Shown here piece by piece: positions 1 through 6,900 of a stretch of DNA of 11,034 nucleotides. Made by a program: the position numbers and the translations under genes. The first letter of the stretch is position 1. Every line of letters begins with the position of its first letter. This DNA comes from Oscillospiraceae bacterium (GTDB lineage: Bacteria; Bacillota; Clostridia; Oscillospirales; Acutalibacteraceae), in the NCBI GenBank assembly GCA_021640185.1, contig JAJXDX010000017.1, forward strand, positions 1 through 11,034, in the 5' to 3' direction. The notes under the pieces are model-generated. The model worked only from the letters and a program-made list of their open reading frames with translations. It made no database searches and was not told where the DNA came from.

Positions 1-590
1 TTTTTGTACAGGTCGGACAGGTCGCGCAGCTTGCCCTCCTCCATCCACGTGGATTTCGGCATATTCGTGCCGTCCAGCAGCACGAAATCGGGCGGATTAT
101 CCTTCGCCCAGCGCGTTTTCATCTGCGCGTTGACGTTCGCGTCCAGATGCGCGTTGATCTCCAGCGAGGGCTGGAGTTTCTGGAACGCATCGATCGCATA
201 TTCCCAGCATTCGCTGCCGTAGCCGCCGGTAAAGATCTGCAGCTCCAGCGTCCCGGTCAGCTTTTCCTCTTTCGTGTTGTCCACGTTGCCGGCATTCTGC
301 GGATCGTTCTTCCCGCCGCCGCTGACGACGTTGCCGCCGGAGGTCGAGCCGGACGACGTGCCGCTGCTCGGCTTGCCGGAGGTCGGCTTGCCGTCGGACG
401 ACGTGCCGCTCGTTTCGCCGGACGGCGCGGACGTATCGGACGTGCCGTCCGACGAGGTATCGTCGGTATCACCGGAGGTGTAGCTGACCTCGCTCGTCAC
501 CCGTGTGTTGGTCAGGCTGCACCCGGCCACCGTCGGGATCAGCGCACAGACGCACAGCAGACCGGCCAACCGGATCATCAGGTCTTTCAT
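1..590 (-). CDS. Extracellular solute-binding lipoprotein (ABC importer, family 1), N-terminal part
   Basis: About 196 residues are visible and the reading frame is open to the window edge, so the C-terminal half or more is missing. The start is the ATG at 590-588, preceded by AAGGAG at 600-605 with a 9-nt spacer. Residues 1-24 form a lipoprotein signal peptide: a charged start (MKD), a hydrophobic core, and the lipobox V-A-G-C with C24 as the lipidated cysteine. Residues about 25-90 are a Ser/Thr/Gly/Asp-rich flexible linker built from TSSDG- and TSGKP-like units, which would hold the binding domain off the membrane. From about residue 100 the sequence reads LTGTLELQIFTGGYGSE, then an amphipathic helix (YAIDAFQKLQP) and the segment DNPPDFVLLDGTN. 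This is the usual first beta-alpha-beta unit of sugar-binding proteins of the COG1653 type. It is the third gene of the leftward unit, 70 bases after the glycosidase, so it probably delivers oligosaccharides released by that enzyme to a permease encoded beyond position 1. The exact sugar cannot be read from this fragment. Confidence 0.88.
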   Translation of the reverse strand, partial: MKDLMIRLAGLLCVCALIPTVAGCSLTNTRVTSEVSYTSGDTDDTSSDGTSDTSAPSGETSGTSSDGKPTSGKPSSGTSSGSTSGGNVVSGGGKNDPQNAGNVDNTKEEKLTGTLELQIFTGGYGSECWEYAIDAFQKLQPSLEINAHLDANVNAQMKTRWAKDNPPDFVLLDGTNMPKSTWMEEGKLRDLSDLYK

Positions 591-599
591 TCGTCATCG

Positions 600-605
600 C
601 TCCTT
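600..605 (-). promoter_or_regulatory. Ribosome binding site of the solute-binding lipoprotein
   Basis: AAGGAG on the minus strand, 9 nt before the ATG at 590-588. It fixes that start. Another ATG at 597-595 lies between this site and the chosen start, but it is in a different frame and only 2 nt from the site. Confidence 0.75.
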
Positions 606-618
606 TTCATCGCGGCGC

Positions 619-659
619 CCGCTGCGGCGGCCGGCCGGATGACCGGCCGCCGAAAGCGG
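619..659 (-). promoter_or_regulatory. Intercistronic GC-rich hairpin between glycosidase and lipoprotein genes
   Basis: The 70-base gap between the glycosidase stop and the lipoprotein start holds a strong inverted repeat. A perfect 10-bp stem pairs 625-634 with 643-652 around an 8-nt loop. An outer 5-bp stem pairs 619-623 with 655-659 across a small internal loop. No run of U follows in the direction of transcription; the ribosome binding site of the next gene comes instead. It therefore does not look like a classical intrinsic terminator. It fits an mRNA-processing or 3'-protection element, which could let the lipoprotein be made at a level different from the surface enzyme. The structure is seen in the sequence; the role is inferred. 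Confidence 0.6.
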
Positions 660-660
660 T

Positions 661-3600
661 TCACAGCGCCGTCTTGACATCGTTCTTGCCCGAAAGCGCC
701 GCCGAGGCGACCGGGGCACCGTTTGCGGTAAAGGGCAGCTTCTGCCCGTCATGGCGGCGGACGTAACGTCCCTTCACCACCGCCGTGATCCCGGCAAGCG
801 AGCCGTAACGGCGGACATACCGGTCGACGCGCACGCCCTTCTTGCGGGCGAACGCCGCACCGATCCGCTTGCCGCCGCGATAGAACACCACGCTGCGGCA
901 AAGCAGACAAACGATCAGCAGCACGGCAGCCAGCCCGGCCAGCACGCCCACGCCCAGCGCGATCACCGCAGGCCAGTTGATCTCGGTCACGGTGTGGTAC
1001 TTGATCGTGGGCTTATCCGCCGGCTTTTTCCCATCGTCCGGCTTATCCGGCGTATCGGGCGTGTCCGGCTCTTCCGGCTCGTTCGGCGTCACCGGCGTAT
1101 CCGGGGCATCCGGCGTGTCCGGGGTATCCGGCACGTTCGGTTCGTCCGGCTCGCTCGGCGTTACCGGGGTATCGGGCGTATCCGGCGTGTCCGGCTCTTC
1201 CGGCTCGTCGATCGGCGGCTTGTCGTACACCTTGGTAAAGCGCGCGATCACCGTGTGGCTCTCGCGGATATCGGTCAGCGTGAAGCTGCTGCCGGATACC
1301 GTCGTGCGCACGCCGTCGACCATCAGGTGATCGAGGCGATAGCCCTCGTCCGGCGTGAAGGTCAGCGTGGCGCTGTCCCCCTCGGCGGCCGTCGTCAGCC
1401 CCTCGGGCGAAACGGAGCCGCCCGCCGTGCGGCCGAAGTACAGCCGCAGATCGTCGTCCGTGCTCAGGCGGAACAGATAGGTAGCCGCTCCGTTCGCGGT
1501 GAAGGTGAACGTTTTCACGTCCCGCGCCGCGATCTTGCGCCCGAACACGTCGTACACCGTGCATTTCTTCGGCAGCTCGATGGTCTTTTCCCCGCCGAAC
1601 AGCGAGTGCACGGCGATATAGTTGCCGTCGGCATAGATCACGTCGCTTGCCGTTTCGTCATAGATGTGGCAGCCGCTGTGCGAAAGCAGATTGCGCAGGA
1701 TCGACTGCGGCAGCCCAGGCACGGCACAGTAGACGCTGGTCCACCGGCGGCCGTCCCGCTCCATCTCCTTGACGGCCAGCCCGACCAGATCGGTGTCATA
1801 GCCGGTCTGCGCGGTGTGGTAGCCCAGCGCCACGGCATCGGGATCGTCCACGGCGATCACCGGCGCCAGCGTGCGGTACTCGGCCGCGCCGAAGGAAACG
1901 TCCGCCAGCCCGGCGGTCAGATAGTGGTCGGTGTTTTTCACCTCCACCGTGCCCATCAGCTTGCGCTCGTCACCTGCCTGCGGCACCAGACGCATATGCA
2001 TCCCCGTCAGCGCGGACAGATGATCGACCGAGGACGATTCGCCGTCCGACAGGCCGGAGGTGAACATCCAGATCACGGTGTTGCCGTTTTTGCACAGCCG
2101 CTCCTCGATCGCCCGGCGTTCGCTCGCCGTCACCTGCACGGTCGACAGCATGATGTTGATCTTGTGCTCCGGCACCAGCCCGCTTGCAAGATCGTCCAGC
2201 AGATACGTGTCGTACGGCACGCCGAGGGCGTTGAGTTCGCGGCGCTGATACTGCAGCAGCGATTTGTACAGCAGCTCGTCGGTCAGATCTGCGCCGGAAT
2301 ACGGCATATACGCGGCCGACTGCTCGTCATAGAACACGGCGATGTCGGACACGCTCGTGCGCGTCAGCCCAAGCGACAGCGTCATCTCCTGCACCATCGC
2401 CGAGGCGAGGTCTTGGATCTGACTGTCGGTGAAATACGTCCCGGCCAGACTGTACAGATACAGCCCGCAGCCCTTCGTCAGCGCATACGAGAAGTTGCGC
2501 TTGAGCGTTTCGACCGTCTGCTCCGCCGTGCGTGTCCAACCCACCGCCGCGCGCGCATCCGGCGCCTCGAACATATCGGTGGTGTGGTTGCGGTCGTCGT
2601 CCTCGGCGATATACAGCTTGCCGTGCGCGGTCACGCTGTCGACCGTCGACATGAAGTCGCCGCCAAAGCCGATCTCGCGCTCGCTGTACAGCCACGGACA
2701 GGTGATGAAATCGATGCTGTCGTCGCACAGCAGCTTTTGGAAAGAGGTCTGCGAGGTGCTCGCCGCCATGTCGTAGTTGATGACATTGAGCAGATACCCG
2801 GCATACGTGCCCACGATCAGCCGATCGCCGACGGCCTGCTTGATCAGCCGGGTGAAATACAGCGTCGCATCGGTCTTGGTATCGCCCATGAACAGCGCAT
2901 AGTCGATCGCGTGCCGGTCGCTCCCCGCACTGAGGACGGAACCGAACTCGCCCGCGCTGCGCGCCGCGATATCCGGCACGCCTGCGTTATCGAAGGTCAC
3001 GGTGCCGTCGTTCCACGCCGCACGCAGCGCGTCCACGGTCGCATAGCGCTCGCGCAGCCATGCGCGGAACGCCGTCAGCCCGACGGACGAGAAGTCGCCG
3101 ATCGCGGTCTGCGTGCCGTTGATGCCCCACCACTGCCATTCGTAGGTCGTTCCGCCGGTCACCTTGAAGCCGACGATATTGTTCGCATACGGCTGCGTCA
3201 TCAGATAGTCCACGATCCGGACAAGGATCTTGCCCGTTTCCTCGCGCCACAGCGCGGAGGCGAACGATTCCTTGCTGACCGTGCCGTTGTTCATCTTCAC
3301 GCACTCGTCGGGATGACGGTCGAGCCACCACTGCGGCGGCGTCGTGTCGATCGCCATCACCAGCTGGGAGTTCGGGTCGGCCGCCAGCGTGCCGAGGATC
3401 TGCCGGTCGATCGTTTCGGTCGAGAGCGATCCGTCCTCCAGCCACAGCTCGCCCAGCGTTTCGCGCGGGAGGATGAAGGCGATGGACGTATCCACACCGC
3501 CCGCGGCCAGCCCGGCCATCTCGGCAGCGGAGAACTGCGTGTCGCGTTCCGGCCGGCTGTACCACAGCGGCGCCTTCGCCACGCCGTTGACGAACATCGT

Positions 3601-3948
3601 CGGCTTGCCGCCGACCACGCGCACCTCGCTCTTCGTCGTCACGTCCTGCTTCAGCTGCGCCACCTTCAGGTTGCCGACCTTGTTGTTGATGAAATAGTCG
3701 CTCACGATCGCCACGTCGCCGGAGAACTGCACCGTATAGCTGCCCGCGGCCAGGAACTGCGGCACGGTCAGCGTGAACTTCGCCGTGAAGGGCTTGCCCA
3801 CCGGCCAGCTGTCGGTCGTTTCGCCGTCGGCCAGCATCAGCGTGCCGGAGCAGATCCGGCTGGTGGAGTTGCGCTTCCAGAACCAGACCGGGAAGCTGGA
3901 GGTCGTCGGCAGCGCCTTCTCGATCGTCAGCTCGGCGGTGATCTCCAC
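661..3948 (-). CDS. Membrane-anchored GH42-like glycosidase (probable C-terminal part of an interrupted protein)
   Basis: The frame has 1095 codons from a GTG at 3948-3946. Residues 1-100 form a beta-sandwich. Residues about 115-520 resemble the catalytic barrel of GH42 beta-galactosidases: an early segment VNGVAKAPLWYSRPERD, then TTPPQWWLDRHPDE. E270 (in TTYEWQWWG) is the acid/base candidate and E449 (in KLYIAEDDD) the nucleophile candidate. Residues about 530-730 resemble the amidotransferase-like trimerisation domain of GH42. Residues 832-907 look like an InlB-type bacterial repeat domain (GGSVSPEG, then FTPDEGYRLDHLMVDG). Residues 909-982 are a Pro/Asp/Thr stalk. A membrane span lies at about 993-1017, followed by a 78-residue basic tail. 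The enzyme would sit on the outer face of the membrane and cut a beta-linked sugar, perhaps galactose. The start is doubtful: GAGGAG lies 14 nt upstream, and there is no signal peptide although the anchor needs export. The frame probably continues the upstream gene, with a frameshift near 3948. E270 is preceded by Tyr, not the Asn usual in GH42, so the exact family is uncertain. Confidence 0.75.
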   Translation of the reverse strand: MEITAELTIEKALPTTSSFPVWFWKRNSTSRICSGTLMLADGETTDSWPVGKPFTAKFTLTVPQFLAAGSYTVQFSGDVAIVSDYFINNKVGNLKVAQLKQDVTTKSEVRVVGGKPTMFVNGVAKAPLWYSRPERDTQFSAAEMAGLAAGGVDTSIAFILPRETLGELWLEDGSLSTETIDRQILGTLAADPNSQLVMAIDTTPPQWWLDRHPDECVKMNNGTVSKESFASALWREETGKILVRIVDYLMTQPYANNIVGFKVTGGTTYEWQWWGINGTQTAIGDFSSVGLTAFRAWLRERYATVDALRAAWNDGTVTFDNAGVPDIAARSAGEFGSVLSAGSDRHAIDYALFMGDTKTDATLYFTRLIKQAVGDRLIVGTYAGYLLNVINYDMAASTSQTSFQKLLCDDSIDFITCPWLYSEREIGFGGDFMSTVDSVTAHGKLYIAEDDDRNHTTDMFEAPDARAAVGWTRTAEQTVETLKRNFSYALTKGCGLYLYSLAGTYFTDSQIQDLASAMVQEMTLSLGLTRTSVSDIAVFYDEQSAAYMPYSGADLTDELLYKSLLQYQRRELNALGVPYDTYLLDDLASGLVPEHKINIMLSTVQVTASERRAIEERLCKNGNTVIWMFTSGLSDGESSSVDHLSALTGMHMRLVPQAGDERKLMGTVEVKNTDHYLTAGLADVSFGAAEYRTLAPVIAVDDPDAVALGYHTAQTGYDTDLVGLAVKEMERDGRRWTSVYCAVPGLPQSILRNLLSHSGCHIYDETASDVIYADGNYIAVHSLFGGEKTIELPKKCTVYDVFGRKIAARDVKTFTFTANGAATYLFRLSTDDDLRLYFGRTAGGSVSPEGLTTAAEGDSATLTFTPDEGYRLDHLMVDGVRTTVSGSSFTLTDIRESHTVIARFTKVYDKPPIDEPEEPDTPDTPDTPVTPSEPDEPNVPDTPDTPDAPDTPVTPNEPEEPDTPDTPDKPDDGKKPADKPTIKYHTVTEINWPAVIALGVGVLAGLAAVLLIVCLLCRSVVFYRGGKRIGAAFARKKGVRVDRYVRRYGSLAGITAVVKGRYVRRHDGQKLPFTANGAPVASAALSGKNDVKTAL
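1003..1224 (-). repeat. Tandem repeat coding for a Pro/Asp/Thr/Glu stalk
   Basis: Codons for D-T-P and close variants (PVT, PSE, PNE, PEE) recur every nine bases, seen on the plus strand as strings of GTGTCCGGC / GTATCCGGC. A longer unit, with PDTPDTPD leading into a TPVTP turn and then a Glu-rich EPEEP or EPDEP step, occurs about twice. It encodes residues 909-982 of the glycosidase, between the InlB-like domain and the membrane span. It is probably a stiff spacer that lifts the enzyme off the membrane through the wall. Copy number in such repeats often varies between strains by slippage, and short-read assembly can miscount it. Confidence 0.85.
3927..3948 (-). other. Frame junction: overlap of two large frames, probable frameshift or deletion point
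   Basis: The upstream frame reads VYVNGELIYTEERTGDTW, then RSPPS and a TGA stop at 3929-3927. The -1 frame opens at the GTG at 3948-3946 and reads on as EITAELTIEKAL. Adding one G to the GTGG run would read through as GDTW-EITAEL in a single frame. The upstream part stops in the middle of a galactose-binding-like domain, whereas the downstream part lacks a signal peptide but has a membrane anchor, so both halves look incomplete. A larger in-place deletion is also possible, because the second half of the galactose-binding-like domain is not seen on either side of the join. No slippery heptamer of the X XXY YYZ type is visible, which argues against programmed frameshifting. Confidence 0.65.
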
Positions 3949-6900
3949 GTGTCGCCCGTGCGCTCCTCGGTGTAGATCAGCTCGCCGTTGACGTACACGT
4001 CCGCCTTGTCGTCGGCCGTGATCTGCAACTGCGCGGAGCTGACCTTGCCCTCCAAGTTGAACTCGTGACGGTAGTAATAATACCGCTCGTTGTTCTTCTG
4101 GCTCTCGATGGTGTCATAGTCGGCCGGATGCACGATCCAGCTGCCTTCCCACCCGACGTTCTCCGTCGGCTGCGCGGTCTGGCGCAGCTGCACGTCCGTC
4201 AGCTGCACTTCTCCCTCGCCGCCGGTCTTTTCAAAACGCAGGCGGTAATACACCGCGTCCACGGCGGTGAAGTCCACGCCGATCTCCGTCGCGCTCGCCG
4301 CGCCGGACAGCGCCCGGTCGATCACGGTGTCCACCTTTTCGTCGCGCCAGTTATATGCCTCCAGCACCAGCCGCCCTTCGGCCGTGCCGGTGGTCAGATA
4401 GTGCGCGGTGAAACGGTAGCCGTAGCCGGTGTTCAGGATGTCGATATCGGTATAGATCCCGCCATTATCGCCCGCATTGCCGCCGATGACGGCCGCGCCG
4501 TTCGTCCCGAGCGTCGGCGCGCCCTGCGCCGCGCTCTTGTGCCAGCCGCCGAACGTGCCGTCCGACGAAGCGGACGCGAAGTCCTCGGCATACACCACGC
4601 CGTCCGTGGCGGTGTAGTTATAGTATTCGATCGCGTCGATGTACACGTCGGCATTGCCGCCGATACGCAGCAGCAGCGATACCTGCCGCACGTTCTTCGT
4701 CACGGTATAGGGGATGCGGTACTCCTGCCAGTCGGACAGCGTGTCGGCGGCGTTCAGCGGCCGATCCTGCCCGTTCCACGTCTGCACGAGTCCGCCGTTT
4801 TCGTTATAGCCGTTGATGACGGCCGCGAACGTGCCGGACACCGCCGCGCGGGAGCGCATATGGATCACGAATTCGATCCGATCCCCGGCCTGCACGTCGA
4901 TCTTGCGGCTCATCTCGGCCACGGAATAGTTGATGCGGCTGTAGCGCTTGTCGATGTGCAGCGCATGGCTGCCGCGGTAGGTCACGTCGCTGTCGGCCGT
5001 GATGTCGGCGATGCCGTCGGACGTCGAATAGCGCCAGTTGACCGGCTTGCCGCCCGCCACGATGTCGAAATCGAGGTTCGGGTCGGTCACCTCGTCGGTC
5101 TTTTGCAAAACGACGTTATCAAAGGCGATCTCGCACGCCTCGTCGGTGGACACCACCAGCCAGATCTGCACATAGCGGGTCTTTGCGGCGGTCTTGAACA
5201 CGCCGCCGCATTCGCGCCAATCGAACGAGCCGTAGGCATACGCCTCCGTCAGCCAATAAAACACCTCGCTCTCGTCGGACGAGCCGTTACCCAGCGCATC
5301 CCAGAACTGCTGCACGCAGATCTGGATGCTGCCCTTTTTGTTGCCGCGGCTGAGCGCGTCGTAAGACAGCAGATAGTTCGTGTCCCCGTCGACAGGCAGC
5401 TTGATGCTCTTCATATACAGCTGCACGTCGCCGGTCTGCGCCTTGCGGATCACGGCAGCGGCGCTGCCGTCGCCGGATGCGCCCTCGATTTTTTGGACCT
5501 CGTACGCGCCAAAGGTGCCTTCCTCATACTGGCCGGGCGCATCGGCTTTTTCACGCCGCTCGTAGATCGTCCAGTTGAACGGGCGGTCGCCCGCCACGCC
5601 GCTCTCGAAATCAAGGTTCGCGTCGTCCGCATCGCCCAGCCGGGTGATGCTCACGTCGTCGAACAGGAAGGTCGCGCCCGCCTGATAGGCGTGGATCTCG
5701 AAGCGCATCTCCAGATAGGCGGTGTCGGATCCGGTCGAGAAGTCCGCGGTGTACGTGTGCCATTCGCCGTCACCGTTCGCGCTGTTCGCGCCCGTCAGCC
5801 AGTTGTAGCCGGGCGAGGCCTGCGTCTGGCCGCCCTTGGCGGTGTATGTGCGCACCAGCGGGAACACGCCGATCTGCTCGCCCGCATATTTGCCCCGGAA
5901 CGTGACGCGGTACACGGAGGACTTCTCCGCCGCCACACGCATACTGTAGATCACCAGCAGGCCGGGCTGCCCGTTGTCCTTCTCCACGCGCACCGACAGC
6001 GCGCCGCTGCCGTTCGTGCCCGCCGCCGCATCGTGCGCGACGGTGAAGGTGCCGTCCGGCACATCCTGCACATAGCTCTGCCAGTTCAGCGGCATGGCGC
6101 TTTTCGGATCCTTCAGTTCAAAGTCGAAGTTCTTCGGGTCGTCCACCTTGGAGAACCCGACGGAGCGCAGCGTGCCGCCGTCCGTCGTTTCGTAGTACAC
6201 GCGCAGATACCGCGCGCTCTCCGGCACGATGAACAGGCCGCTGCCGTCGGTCTGCACGTGCTCCTCACCGTTATCGAAGGCGATGCGCAGCGTGCCGCCG
6301 CTGCCGTTCACCCGCACGCGGTACACGTCGCCGCCCGTCACGCCGTAGCGCCACGACATCAGCGAAGCATCGCCGCGCAGCTCGATCTGGCCGTCATTCG
6401 CGTTCCAGTCGATCGGCCCGCGGAACGTCCAGCCCGGCGCCGTGACCGAGCCGGTCTGCTCAAAGCCGCCGTCGGTCACGATCTCCGTGCCCGGCACGCT
6501 CTTTTTCTCGCAGAACGCGCCCGCGCCTTTGAGCATATCGTTGCCGTTTTCGTCGGTGATCGTCAGACCGTCGATGTAGATATCGCTGACGTTGTTATAC
6601 TGGCTGAACGTCAGCAGATAATACGAACCGCCGCGGCTCGTGAACTTCGCCGTCACCGTCGTCCATCCGTCATAACCGGTCTGTCCGGCGGGCAGCAGAC
6701 GCACCGCGCCAGCGTCGTTCCCGCTCTCGAGGAAGAAGAAGCCCTGATCGGCATACGTCACATGGCCCTTCATCTTCAGCGATACGGTGTATTCCCCCGC
6801 TGCCGTGCCCGGCAGATCGATGCCAAGCACCATGTCGCGCTGCATCCCCTCGTTCCCGGCCGCCCAAATATCACCGTTCACGATATGCAGCGAACCGGGA

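Noticed and set aside
300..480. The repetitive stretch in the lipoprotein gene as a possible CRISPR or DNA repeat array
   Set aside because: It is low-complexity Ser/Thr/Gly/Asp linker coding sequence in frame with the lipoprotein, with no regular repeat-spacer pattern.
661..780. An LPFTA motif near the end of the glycosidase, similar to a sortase LPxTG signal
   Set aside because: It lies after the membrane span, in the predicted cytoplasmic tail, with no hydrophobic segment following it, so sortase could not use it.
3927..3948. Programmed -1 ribosomal frameshifting joining the two large frames
   Set aside because: No slippery heptamer is visible at the join, and no obvious downstream pseudoknot was seen. 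An indel or deletion explains it more simply.
751..3975. A long plus-strand open frame opposite the glycosidase gene
   Set aside because: It is Arg/His/Gly/Val-rich low-complexity translation, the mirror of GC-rich codon use on the other strand. It has no domain, and the opposite strand gives a clear protein.
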